A stretch of DNA of 47,239 bases from Gemmatimonadota bacterium (GTDB taxonomy: Bacteria > Gemmatimonadota > Gemmatimonadetes > Gemmatimonadales > Gemmatimonadaceae): the NCBI GenBank assembly GCA_016218305.1, contig JACREJ010000069.1:1-47239 (forward strand). Direction: 5' to 3'. The notes under the pieces are model-generated. The model worked only from the letters and a program-made list of their open reading frames with translations, was not told the origin of the DNA and ran no database searches. Positions 1 to 8,900 of the stretch are shown piece by piece; the first letter of the stretch is position 1; every line of letters starts with the position of its first letter. The translations under genes and the position numbers were made by a program.

Positions 1-834
1 GCCGGAGCTGATGAGCGTGCCGAGCGTGCGCGTGAAGCGCGACACCGCCGACTTGCGGATCACGTCGCCCAGCACCGGCATCTTCAGCATGAGCTTGTCG
101 AGGGCCAGCTTGCCGTCGGGCGTGGCGTACCACTTCTTGATGGCGACGTAGCCGCCATAGGCGCCGCCGGCCACCGCCCACCAGTAGCCCGTCAGGAAGT
201 CCGACATCATGATCACGATGCGCGTCGGCAGCGGCAGCGTGAGGCCGACGCTGGCGAACATCCCCTGGAAGACGGGAATCACGAAGATCAGCAGCACCAC
301 GATACAAATGCCGGCGACGCTCATGATGACGCCGGGGTAGATCATCGCGCCCTTCACCTTGCGCACGAGAGCGTCGTTCTTTTCCATGAACGTCGCGAGG
401 CGCATGAGGATGGTGTCGAGAATACCGCCCGCCTCGCCCGCGGCCACCATGTTCACGTAGAGATCCGTGAACGCGTTCGGGTGCTTGGCCAGCGCGTCGG
501 CCACCGTGTGGCCCGACTCGACGTCGAACACCACCTGGCGCGTCACCGCTGCGAGTGACTTGTTCTCGGTCTGCTTGCTGAGGATGTCGAGGGCCTGCAC
601 CAGCGGCAGGCCCGAGTTGATCATCGTGGAGAACTGGCGGGTGAAGATCACGACGTCGCGCATCGCGATCGACCCGCCCGTCTTGACCTTCGCCTTGCCC
701 TGCTCCTCGACCTTCACGACGTTCATGCGCTTCTGGCGCAATTGCGTCATCACATCGTCTTTGGACGCGGCCTCGAGGGTCCCGGTCTTCAGGTCCCCCT
801 TGGCGTCGCGTGCGGTGTACTGGAAGGACGGCAT
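1..834 (-). CDS. pilC: Type IV pilus inner-membrane platform protein PilC (GspF family), 3' end cut by window
   Basis: Inner-membrane platform of the type IV pilus machine, expected to couple the PilB and PilT ATPases to pilin assembly and retraction. The first 278 codons are visible from an ATG at 834, beginning MPSFQYTARDAKGDL as GspF/PilC proteins do. A GspF cytoplasmic domain (about residues 60-190, with AAGEAGGILDTIL) is followed by a hydrophobic segment (YPGVIMSVAGICIVVLLIF), a second one (WWAVAGGAYGGYVAI), and the beginning of the repeated second domain (FTRTLGTLISSG). The frame runs off base 1 without a stop, so roughly a third of the usual 400 or so residues is missing. It lies 56 nt downstream of pilT in the same direction and is probably co-transcribed with it. 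Confidence 0.93.
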   Translation of the reverse strand, partial: MPSFQYTARDAKGDLKTGTLEAASKDDVMTQLRQKRMNVVKVEEQGKAKVKTGGSIAMRDVVIFTRQFSTMINSGLPLVQALDILSKQTENKSLAAVTRQVVFDVESGHTVADALAKHPNAFTDLYVNMVAAGEAGGILDTILMRLATFMEKNDALVRKVKGAMIYPGVIMSVAGICIVVLLIFVIPVFQGMFASVGLTLPLPTRIVIMMSDFLTGYWWAVAGGAYGGYVAIKKWYATPDGKLALDKLMLKMPVLGDVIRKSAVSRFTRTLGTLISSG

Positions 835-890
835 CGGCGCTCGTTAGCTGGTGCGGCGTGAAAAGGCCCTACTGTAGGACGGTCGAACCC

Positions 891-2078
891 TCACCGGCGC
901 AACCCGCCGGACGACGACCCCGGCTTGCTCCCCGACGCGTCCCGGGCCCCGGTGTCGCCCTCCACCGGGCTCTTGCCGATGAGGCGCAGGAACTCGTTCG
1001 GATCGCTGGAGACGCGCAGGCACTCCTCCTCTGCGACGTCGCGGGCCATGTAGAGCTGGTACAGCGCGTCGTTCATGGTCTGCATGCCGAACTTCTTGCC
1101 GGACTGCATCGACGAGTAGATCTGGTGGATCTTGTCGTCGCGGATCAGGGCGCGGATGGCCGGCGTCACCACGAGGATTTCCGCGGCCATGGCGCGTCCC
1201 TTGCCGCTCTTCTTCGGCAGCAGCGTCTGGGTGATGATGCCCTCGAGCACAAACGCGAGCTGCGCGCGCACCTGCGACTGCTGGTGGCTCGGGAAGACGT
1301 CAATGATGCGGTTGATCGCCTCGGCCGCCGAATTCGTGTGCAGCGTGGCAAACGCCAAGTGGCCCGTCTCGGCGATCGTCAGCGCCGCCTGGATGGTCTC
1401 CAGGTCGCGCATTTCGCCGATGAGGATGACGTCGGGGTCCTGGCGCAGCGCGTATTTGAGCGAGTTCTGGAACGACTTGGTGTCGGTGCCGACCTCGCGC
1501 TGGTTGACGATGCAGTTCTGGTGCCGGTGGATGAACTCGATGGGGTCTTCCACCGTGATGATGTGGCCGTGCCGCTCGCGGTTGATCTTGTCGATCATCG
1601 CGGCGAGGGTGGTGGACTTGCCCGAGCCCGTGGGGCCGGTGACGAGCACCAGGCCGCGCGGCTTTTCCGCCATCCGCGCGATGATCGGCGGGAGGTGGAG
1701 GTCATCGAACGTCTTGATCGAGAATGGGATCTGCCGCATCACGATCGACACGCAGCCGCGCTGCTTGAAGACGTTGCCGCGGAAGCGCGCCAGGTTCTGG
1801 ATGCCGAACGAGAAGTCGAGCTCGTCGTCCATCTCGAAGCGCTTCTTCTGGTTCTCGGTGAGCACTGAGTACGCCAGCTGCAGCGTGTCCTTGGGGTTGA
1901 GCACATACTCGCCGCGCGAGTTCGTGATCTCGCCGTCGATGCGCATCTTCGCGCGCTCGCCGGCGGTGATGTGCAGGTCGGACGCGCCGCGCTCGATCAT
2001 CTCCTCGAGCAGGACCCGCAAGTTGACGCCCTGCTGTTGCGGCGCCGCGCCGGGCGCGGTGGGGGGTGCACCAGTCAT
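891..2078 (-). CDS. pilT: Twitching-motility retraction ATPase PilT
   Basis: Hexameric cytoplasmic ATPase that powers depolymerisation of type IV pili. The 395 residues contain the N-terminal PAS-like part (RGASDLHITAG), Walker A GPTGSGKST near residue 150, an Asp box (TVEDPIEF), Walker B (ILIGEMRDLETIQAAL), a His box (GHLAFATLHTNSA) and the PilT-specific C-terminal AIRALIRDDK motif that distinguishes retraction from extension ATPases. The C-terminus carries a short Gly/Ser-rich tail. The ATG at 2078 gives the family-typical N-terminus after a Pro/Gln-rich stretch of about 16 residues. It sits between pilB (43-nt gap) and pilC (56-nt gap), which is a conventional pilB-pilT-pilC order. Confidence 0.97.
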   Translation of the reverse strand: MTGAPPTAPGAAPQQQGVNLRVLLEEMIERGASDLHITAGERAKMRIDGEITNSRGEYVLNPKDTLQLAYSVLTENQKKRFEMDDELDFSFGIQNLARFRGNVFKQRGCVSIVMRQIPFSIKTFDDLHLPPIIARMAEKPRGLVLVTGPTGSGKSTTLAAMIDKINRERHGHIITVEDPIEFIHRHQNCIVNQREVGTDTKSFQNSLKYALRQDPDVILIGEMRDLETIQAALTIAETGHLAFATLHTNSAAEAINRIIDVFPSHQQSQVRAQLAFVLEGIITQTLLPKKSGKGRAMAAEILVVTPAIRALIRDDKIHQIYSSMQSGKKFGMQTMNDALYQLYMARDVAEEECLRVSSDPNEFLRLIGKSPVEGDTGARDASGSKPGSSSGGLRR

Positions 2079-2121
2079 TGATGATTCCGGGTCATGGAGG
2101 TTCTGCGCCGCGCACCGCGCG

Positions 2122-3951
2122 TCAGGCGCTGGTCTCGCGAAGCACTTGTTCGAGCGGCACGACGCCCTTCAGGACCTTGAGCCAGCCGTCCATGCGGAGC
2201 GTGAGCATGCCGTCCTCGATGCCGCCTTCCCTGATCTCGGCGGCGCCGACGTTCTGCAGAATCAGGCGCCGCAGGCGCGGCGTCATGAACATCACCTCGT
2301 ACAGGCCCTGGCGTCCCTTCATGCCATTGCCGCCGCACTGGTCGCACCCACGCCCGCGCCAGCACGGCACGGACGCGATCTTCGTATCGAGCGTCAGGTC
2401 CTTGACGAAGGGCGCCGCGTCCTTGGAGGCGTTCTTCACCGCGTCGCGGAGCGCCTCCTCGGTGAAGCGCAGGTCGCGGTACGTCGTGTCCCGCGTGATC
2501 TTCGCCGTCTGCATCTCCTCGTCGCTCATGATGTAGTGCTCCTTGCACCCGCCACAGACGCGCCGCACGAGGCGCTGGGCGAGCACGAGGTTGAGCGCCG
2601 AGCTGACATTGAACGGCTCGAGGCCCATGTCCAGCAGTCGGGTCACCGTCTCCGGCGCTGAGTTGGTGTGCAGCGTCGAGAGCACGAGGTGGCCGGTGAG
2701 CGCCGCCTTGATGGCGATGCCGCCCGTTTCCAGGTCGCGGATCTCGCCCACCATGATGATGTTCGGGTCCTGCCGCAGGAACGCCTTCAGCGCCGCGGCA
2801 AAGGTCATCCCGATCTCGTTGCGCACGAGCACCTGGTTGATGCCGAAGATGTTGTACTCCACCGGGTCTTCGGCCGTCATGATGTTCGTGTCGATGCTGT
2901 TCACCTTCGACAGCGCCGAGTACAGCGTGGTCGTCTTGCCCGAGCCCGTGGGGCCCGTCACGAGCACCATGCCGTACGGGTTGCTCACCGCTTCCATGAG
3001 CTCGCGTTCGGCGCGCGGCTCGATGCCGAACTTCTCGAGGTCGAGCGTCAGGTTGCCCTTGTCGAGGATGCGGAGCACCACCTTCTCGCCGAAGATCGTG
3101 GGCAGCGTCGACACACGGTAGTCGATGACCTTCTTGCCCATCTTCAGCTTGATGCGCCCGTCCTGCGGCACGCGGCGTTCGGCGATGTTGAGCGCCGACA
3201 TGATCTTGAAGCGGGAGATCAGCGCCGCCTGCATCTTCTTGGGCGGCTTCATGATCTCCTGCAGCGCGCCGTCGATGCGGTAGCGCACCCGCAGCTCGTG
3301 CTCGAAGCACTCGAAGTGGATGTCCGAGGCGCCGCGATTGACCGCGTCGGTGAGGATGGCGTTGAGCAGCTTCACCACCGGCGCGTCGTCGACCAGTTGG
3401 GCCTGCCCGGCCGCCGCCTCCTCGTCCGCCGTGTCCACCACCTCGACGTCGGCCTCGGCATCCAGCCCCTCGATCTCGTTGAGGAGCGCTCCCATCTGGA
3501 CGTCGGTCGACTCGTAGTGCTTCTCGATCGCGTTCTTGAGCGTGAACTCGCCGGCGATGACCGGGAAGATGTCGTAGCGCGTGATGAACTTGAGGTCGTC
3601 CACGACCCCCATGTTCGTGGGATCGGCCATCGCCACCGTGAGCGTGCGGCCATCGCGCTTGAGCGGCAGGACGAGGTGCTTCACCGCCACGTCGGCGGGG
3701 ACGAGCTTCACGATCTTGGGGTCGACCTCGAACTTCGACAGGTCCACGGCCGGCATCTTGAACTGCCGCGCCAGCACCTTGGTGATCTCGAGTTCGGGGA
3801 CGAAGCCGAGCTTGACGAGGTTGTAGCCCACCCGCGTGCCATTCTGCTTCTGCTCGGCGAGCGCCTTCTCCAATTGCTCCTTCGTGATGAGCCCCTCGCG
3901 GAGGAGGAGGTCACCGAGGCGTTCGGAACCGGAGGAGGCGGGATTGGCCAT
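2122..3951 (-). CDS. pilB: Type IV pilus extension ATPase PilB
   Basis: Cytoplasmic ATPase that drives pilus polymerisation. The 609-residue protein has an N-terminal T2SSE/MshEN domain (LGDLLLREGLITKEQLEKAL, then the MPAVDL region; MshEN domains often bind c-di-GMP), an acidic linker (about residues 165-185), and the ATPase core with Walker A GPTGSGKTT, Asp box (TAEDPVEY), Walker B (IIMVGEIRDLETG) and His box (STLHTNSAPE). Paired cysteines (VCGGC, CDQCGG) form the tetracysteine zinc site of PilB/GspE. An insertion of about 45 residues lies between the two cysteine pairs (roughly residues 480-525). It is the first gene of pilB-pilT-pilC. A run of GGGAGAY heptads lies just upstream at 3969-3998. 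Confidence 0.96.
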   Translation of the reverse strand: MANPASSGSERLGDLLLREGLITKEQLEKALAEQKQNGTRVGYNLVKLGFVPELEITKVLARQFKMPAVDLSKFEVDPKIVKLVPADVAVKHLVLPLKRDGRTLTVAMADPTNMGVVDDLKFITRYDIFPVIAGEFTLKNAIEKHYESTDVQMGALLNEIEGLDAEADVEVVDTADEEAAAGQAQLVDDAPVVKLLNAILTDAVNRGASDIHFECFEHELRVRYRIDGALQEIMKPPKKMQAALISRFKIMSALNIAERRVPQDGRIKLKMGKKVIDYRVSTLPTIFGEKVVLRILDKGNLTLDLEKFGIEPRAERELMEAVSNPYGMVLVTGPTGSGKTTTLYSALSKVNSIDTNIMTAEDPVEYNIFGINQVLVRNEIGMTFAAALKAFLRQDPNIIMVGEIRDLETGGIAIKAALTGHLVLSTLHTNSAPETVTRLLDMGLEPFNVSSALNLVLAQRLVRRVCGGCKEHYIMSDEEMQTAKITRDTTYRDLRFTEEALRDAVKNASKDAAPFVKDLTLDTKIASVPCWRGRGCDQCGGNGMKGRQGLYEVMFMTPRLRRLILQNVGAAEIREGGIEDGMLTLRMDGWLKVLKGVVPLEQVLRETSA

Positions 3952-3962
3952 GTAACGGCAGT

Positions 3963-4000
3963 CGGGAGACGGGAGATGGGTGACGGGAGACCATCACGGA
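3963..4000. repeat. GGGAGAY heptad repeat upstream of pilB
   Basis: About four tandem heptads (GGGAGAC, GGGAGAT, GGGTGAC, GGGAGAC) lie in the 116-nt spacer between pilB and the helix-hairpin-helix gene. The same heptad occurs inside the neighbouring coding sequence at about 4328-4363 and in the inverted pair at 36439-36572. No opposing arm is visible here, so it is a solo arm. Confidence 0.75.
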
Positions 4001-4067
4001 CGGACCGCACCCTCAGCGGGCCGGCCGAGCCTCTAATGAGTGAAGGTCGTCCGCGGGCGAAGGGGTG

Positions 4068-4631
4068 TCAAGGCGCTGCGGGGCGCCGACGGCCCTTGTC
4101 CTTGCGGGTCGGGGCATCCGCTCTGGCAACCCCGGAAAAGGTCACGCGGTCGCGGAGGGCCTTGGCCATCGCCGCGCCCACCCCCTTGACGCGTTGCAGC
4201 CCGTCCAGTGAACCAAAGGCCCCGAACGAGTCACGGTTGGCCACAATGCGGGCGGCGAGGGCGGGGCCGATCCGGGGAAGGGACTCGATGGAGGCAGTGG
4301 GGGCGAGGTCGAGGTCGATGAGGCTGATGGGAGATGGAAGACGGGAGATGGGAGAAGACAGCGCCGCGGCCGGCGGTGCGGCGGACTCAGGATTTCGCTT
4401 TCGGGCCGCTTTGTCCGCGTTGCGTTTGCGCAGGGCGGCGCGCCCGGCCTCGCGGCTGGGGGAATGCGCGACCGCGGAGTCCACGCGGGCGATCTGCGCC
4501 GCCAGGTCGCTCGGCGAGCCCTGCACGAGACGCTCGCCGCCGCGTGCGGCGCGCCAGGCATTGACGCCCACGCCGAGTGCGGCAACGGCGGCGAAGAAGA
4601 GCAGCGCCTGACGTTCGGCGGGCGTGGGCAT
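4068..4631 (-). CDS. Membrane-anchored helix-hairpin-helix protein (ComEA-like)
   Basis: Likely a DNA-binding envelope protein, perhaps for DNA uptake through the adjacent type IV pilus. The ATG at 4631 (GGAAG eight bases upstream) opens a hydrophobic segment (LLFFAAVAALGVGVNAW, about residues 10-26). A charged low-complexity linker of about 70 residues follows, then two helix-hairpin-helix motifs near the C-terminus (IESLPRIGPALAARIVANR and LQRVKGVGAAMAKALRDR), as in ComEA. The tail is basic (RKDKGRRRPAAP). An alternative ATG at 4658 adds nine residues. Residues SPISRLPSPIS just before the HhH domain are encoded by GGGAGAT heptads, the same repeat found between genes, so the repeat appears to have entered this reading frame. 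The competence role is inferred from domain and neighbours. Confidence 0.8.
   Translation of the reverse strand: MPTPAERQALLFFAAVAALGVGVNAWRAARGGERLVQGSPSDLAAQIARVDSAVAHSPSREAGRAALRKRNADKAARKRNPESAAPPAAALSSPISRLPSPISLIDLDLAPTASIESLPRIGPALAARIVANRDSFGAFGSLDGLQRVKGVGAAMAKALRDRVTFSGVARADAPTRKDKGRRRPAAP
4328..4363. repeat. GGGAGAT heptad array inside a coding sequence
   Basis: About five degenerate heptads (GGGAGAT, GGAAGAC, GGGAGAT, GGGAGAA) lie inside the ComEA-like gene and are translated in frame as a Ser/Pro/Ile-rich linker. Three heptads make 21 nt, or seven codons, so expansion by multiples of three units keeps the frame. Confidence 0.7.
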
Positions 4632-4740
4632 GCCACAATCTTCCCGCGCAGGCCCCATCTCGGCGTCACCATTGCATGGCGGGATGGGTCAGATGATTGC
4701 CGATGACTTCCTCGTCACAGGGCAAGGGGGGACGGGGGTT

Positions 4741-4908
4741 CTTCATCACAGAGACACGGAGGAGCACGGAGGGCCACAGAGTACGACCACTTCCTGGGTA
4801 AAGACAGCGCGCCACACAAACATCTGCATGGCGCTCGCAGTTCCCCCAGGAAGTTGCAGTGGCAGTCCTCTGTGGCCCTCCGTGCTCCTCCGTGCCTCTG
4901 TGATGAAG
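4741..4908. repeat. Long inverted-repeat (hairpin) element, CACGGAGG arms
   Basis: The arm 4741-4781 pairs with 4868-4908 at 40 of 41 positions. An inner ten-base stem (ACTTCCTGGG at 4789-4798 with CCCAGGAAGT at 4845-4854) and a central hairpin (GCGCGCCACACAAAC, then TGCATGGCGC) are nested within. The arms are built from cacggag/cacagag words. The element fills most of the spacer between the HhH gene and the cyclase-like gene, both on the minus strand. Its core resembles that of the element at 23259-23402. Confidence 0.9.
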
Positions 4909-4925
4909 AAGCCCCGTCCCTCCTC

Positions 4926-5954
4926 CTACCGCAGCAGCGCCAGCGCGACGTCCCCGACGATCTTCAGCGACGCCGCCGAGAGCTTGTCCATGGTGTCCTG
5001 CAGCGTGTGGTGATACGAGTTGCCGGGCCCGTAGTCGAGGTCAATGACGTTGATGACCTTGAGGCCCACATCGAGCAGCGGGATATGGTCGTCGGTGATT
5101 GCCTGCCCTTCCCGCGCCAGGAAGACGTTGCCGCGCCCCATCTCCGCCGCCTTCGACCAGACGCGCTGCACCACCTCGGGCGCCCGCTGCACGGAGTTGA
5201 TCTCCTGCGGGATGCGCAGGTCGGCATCGCCGATCATGTCGAACAGGACGCCGAATACGGGCCGGTATCCCGGCTCCGGGAGGTGGGACGCGAAGTAGGT
5301 GGAGCCCAGCAGGACATCCACGAGCGGCGGCCCGAACTCACCGTAGTCCTCGCCGTCCACGAACAGGAGGTCCACGCCAAGGGCGGAGGGCTTCTTCTGC
5401 AGGGCGTCGGCGAGCGCTACGAACAGCCCGACCCCCGACGCGCCGTCGTTGGCGCCGTCGATGGCCTTGATCTGGTCGGCGGGATCCATCTCCTCATCGG
5501 CGGTGGGGCGCGTGTCCCAGTGCGTGAGGTAGAGCACCCGCTCCGTGGCCTGCGGATTGAAGCGCGCCAGGATGTTGCGCAGCGGCAGCGTGCGCCCCGA
5601 TTTCGTCTTGTGGTTCCACTGCTGCTCCGTGACAACGGCGCCCCGCTGGATCATCTGCGCGACAATCCAGTCGCCCGCCTTCCTGTGGGCCTCGGAGCCG
5701 GGCACGCGCGGGCCGAACGCCACCTGCGCGGCCGCGTACTGGAGTGCCGCCTCGCCGTCGAACTCGGTGGTCACCACCGGCGGTGTCGGCGGAGCGTCGG
5801 GCTTCTGTGTGCACGCGGCGAGCAGCGTGCTCGCGACGGCGAACATCGCGAGGTTGGAGCAGACGCGCCGCGCGCGCCGCGTCAGCGGCGGCGGCGAGAT
5901 GGTGTCGCTCGTCCGCCCTCTACCATCTACCATCCACCGTCGACCCTCTGTCAT
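4926..5954 (-). CDS. Glutaminyl-cyclase-like M28-fold lipoprotein
   Basis: Probably converts N-terminal Gln of exported proteins to pyroglutamate, or is a closely related M28 aminopeptidase. The ATG at 5954 overlaps the sprA stop (ATGA), so translation is coupled. A basic n-region and short hydrophobic stretch end in lipobox LLAAC (Cys48). The metalloenzyme part shows THWDTRP (144-150), DGANDGASG with the zinc-ligand Asp170, FVDGED (Glu202/Asp203), LFDMIGDAD (Asp239), the DDHIPLL motif (288-294) characteristic of animal-type glutaminyl cyclases, and SYHHT supplying the last ligand. The first dozen or so codons are made of GGTAGAT-like repeat. The family is well supported; cyclase rather than peptidase activity rests on DDHIP, the LFDMIG motif and the sprA linkage. 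Confidence 0.85.
   Translation of the reverse strand: MTEGRRWMVDGRGRTSDTISPPPLTRRARRVCSNLAMFAVASTLLAACTQKPDAPPTPPVVTTEFDGEAALQYAAAQVAFGPRVPGSEAHRKAGDWIVAQMIQRGAVVTEQQWNHKTKSGRTLPLRNILARFNPQATERVLYLTHWDTRPTADEEMDPADQIKAIDGANDGASGVGLFVALADALQKKPSALGVDLLFVDGEDYGEFGPPLVDVLLGSTYFASHLPEPGYRPVFGVLFDMIGDADLRIPQEINSVQRAPEVVQRVWSKAAEMGRGNVFLAREGQAITDDHIPLLDVGLKVINVIDLDYGPGNSYHHTLQDTMDKLSAASLKIVGDVALALLR
5916..5950. repeat. GGTRGAT heptad arm overlapping the start of the cyclase-like gene
   Basis: On the plus strand the words CCCTCTA, CCATCTA, CCATCCA repeat with period 7, matching the right arm of the inverted pair at 12262-12382. The array lies wholly inside the first codons of the lipoprotein gene and encodes its basic n-region. 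No opposing arm is visible. Confidence 0.7.
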
Positions 5955-8900
5955 TTGATCTCCCCCGCAAAGAACGACACCTGCAGCACCGCCGTGAAGA
6001 CGATCTGCGAGAAGCGCCGGTTCAGGTTGTTGTCATACGTGACGATGCGCGCGCCGGTCAGCGAGAACGTGAGGTTCTCGGCCACGTCCGCGTCGGCATT
6101 GACGTTAATCGCCTGCCGGCCGTTGTCGGCGAGGCGGCTCCGCTTGGCGGTGGCGCTCTGGTTCTGCACCCAGGACTGCGCCGAACTCGCCTGGTAGCTC
6201 ACCCGCGTGCGGAGCTCGTTCTTGAGCTTCCAGCGCTCGGGCATCTTGATCCCGCGCGACACATCGGCGTTGAGGTCGCGCGACCGCGACTCGGCGATGC
6301 TCCCCCGGAGCGAGTCGAGGCGGTGGGTGCTGCCGAGCCCGAACGACGTCATGAGCCCCGTGCCGACGTTCCACGTGACGCTGCCGTTGATCGGAGAGCT
6401 CGTGACGCGACTCACGCGCACGTCGGCCGGCACCCCTTCGAGTTCGCTCGGCACGACGCTCGACTGCCGCGTGTTGAGGTAGCGCAGGCTGCCGCCGACG
6501 CTGGTGATCACGCGGCTCGCGAAGCGCGGCCGCAGCGTCAGGCGCAGCGTCAGGTCGGGCAGGGTCAGCTGCTCGCCGTCGATGACGGCCTGCGTGTTGT
6601 CGAACCGGCGCGTCCAGTTGCGCGAGTTCACGCGCTGCATGCGCGTGGTCACCGCCAGGCCCAGCGGCAGGCGCAGACCCGTGCTGATGGTGACCTGCGC
6701 GTTGGTCCCCGCGCTGGTGGCGTTGAGCCCGTTCTGCGCGCGGAAGTGGTCGATGCCGCCCCAGCCGAGCTGGTAGCCAAGCCCCGGCGTGAACGGTGCG
6801 CCGTCGAACGCCGAGACGAGCGAACGGCTGGCCTGGATGTCGATGGGCTGCAGCACCTGGATGAGCACGGGCGTCACCAGCGAGTCGCGCAGGTAGGCGC
6901 GCAGGGCGGCGGGCAGGTCGATGTTGGCGCCGAGCGCGAGGGTCTGCGTGTTGTTGACGCGGCGCGGCAGGTGGTACCCGCCGGTGCTGTCGGCGTCGCG
7001 GACGAGCGTGCGCGAGTTCGGGTCGCGCTGCATGGTGTACGCGCTGGTGAAGTCGAGGCGCGGGCGCATCCAGAAGGCCACCGTCGGCGTGAAGCCGAAG
7101 GCGGCGTTCATCTGGCGCTCCCGCTCGAGGCCGACGTCGAGGCCAAGCACGCGGCTGCGCTCGCTGGTGGCGACGATGGCCGTGGGCGACGAGTCGCCGT
7201 ACTGCCGCAGGTCGCGCAGCGACGTGAAGTCCCAGCGGGCGTTCATCGACTCGAACGGCCGCAGCTCGATGCCGGCGACGTTGCGCCAGACATGCGTCAG
7301 TCCGGTGACGATGCGCCCGGTGTCGGAGAGCGCCTCGGCCGGCTTGAGATAGGCCGTCCGGTGGTCCGTGGCGCGCGCGATGGCGCTGCTGAAGCGTACG
7401 CTCGAGGGGTTCAGGCGCACCTGCGCGTTGCGCACCGCCTGCAGCCACTCGGTGTTCTGCAGCCAGAAGGGAAGCGCCCCGATGGCGCCGTCCATCCACC
7501 GCGGCAGCGGCCGCACCCGCCCCTGCGACGCCATGTTGTAGTCGACGCCGGCATTGAAGTTGGTGCTCTTCCCGCTCTGGTACTCGCTGCGGCCGTTGGA
7601 GGACCCGTAGTTCGCGGTGGCCCCGAGGTTGTTCACGATCGCCGCGAGCCAACCCTCGCGCAGCGGCGTCGTGCGCCGCAGCGCGACGCCGACGCTGGTC
7701 GCCTCGCTGCGAGGCGTGCGGAGTCCGCGAATGCCGTCGCCACGCAGGTCGGAGCGCGACACGAACAGTGGGTTGTTGGCGCCGCTCGAGTGATTCACGG
7801 TCACCGGGATGGCGTATCCCAACCGCGCCGGGAGCAGCTTGTCGAGCCGCACGGACGTGCCGATGTCGAATTGGTTGTCGGACACGTACGACGGCGTCTC
7901 GTTGAGCTGGCGGAAGTTGGCGTCGCGGTGACTGAAGCCGGCGCGGAACGTCCCCACGTCGCCCGCCGTGATGCTCAGTCCCACCTGCGCCGCGTATCCC
8001 GGCGTGTTGTCGACCTGCGTCAGGCGCATGTCGTCCACCCAGAGCTCGAGCGTGTCGCCCGGCAGGACCGCCGAGGCGCCGATGCCGCCCGAGTCGATGC
8101 GGACCATGCCGACGGCGAGGTCCTGCACGGCGGCGAGGTTGGGCGCGCTGATGTTCGGGTCGACCGTGTACACCATGTAGCCATCGGAGCAGGCCGCGTA
8201 GCGGCGGATGCTCACGCCGGCGGGGAGCCCGCTGCGCGCGATGAGCACCGAGTCGGCCCCGTGACAGGCCAGCGAGTCGGGACTGTTCTGCAGGAAGGCG
8301 TTCTGGAGCTTCGCCCGGAGCGCGAAGAACTTCTCGAAGTCGATGCGCACCTCCGGAAGCCAGGCGGCGACCCCGCTGCCGGCACCCACGGGGGTGCGAT
8401 AGAGGTAGAAGTTGTCCGCGTCACGGCCCAGCCGGACGAAGAAGTTCATCTCGCCGTCCTGCCCCCAGCCATTCCCGCGTCCGCGCGCCCAGACCCGCAG
8501 TTCGCGGTACTGCATGAAGTTCCGGCTCCCCTCGGCGAACCGCTGGTACGTCTCGGCGCGCTGGAATGGGGCGAGGTTCTGCGCCGTGAGGCGCATCGAG
8601 CGTTCGTTGATCTGGACGCGCTGGTTCTCGAGCCCGGTGACGATCTGGTCGGGCGCGTCGGTCACCCCGGGCGGCGAATCGTAGATCAGGCCGCTCGTGG
8701 AGTCGCGGTCCATCGTGCCGATGGTGGAGGCCTGCACGCCGCCCGCGCCGGTGCGCTCGCCGGCGATGCCGGTGAGCGTGCGATCGGCGCGCTTGAGCCA
8801 CGACGCCCCCGTGAGCCGGAACAGCGCCAGCGGGACCTGCGTGAACGCGTTGTCCCGCTCCCCTGCCCCGCTGACCATCGTGAGGCGCAGCGCACGCACG

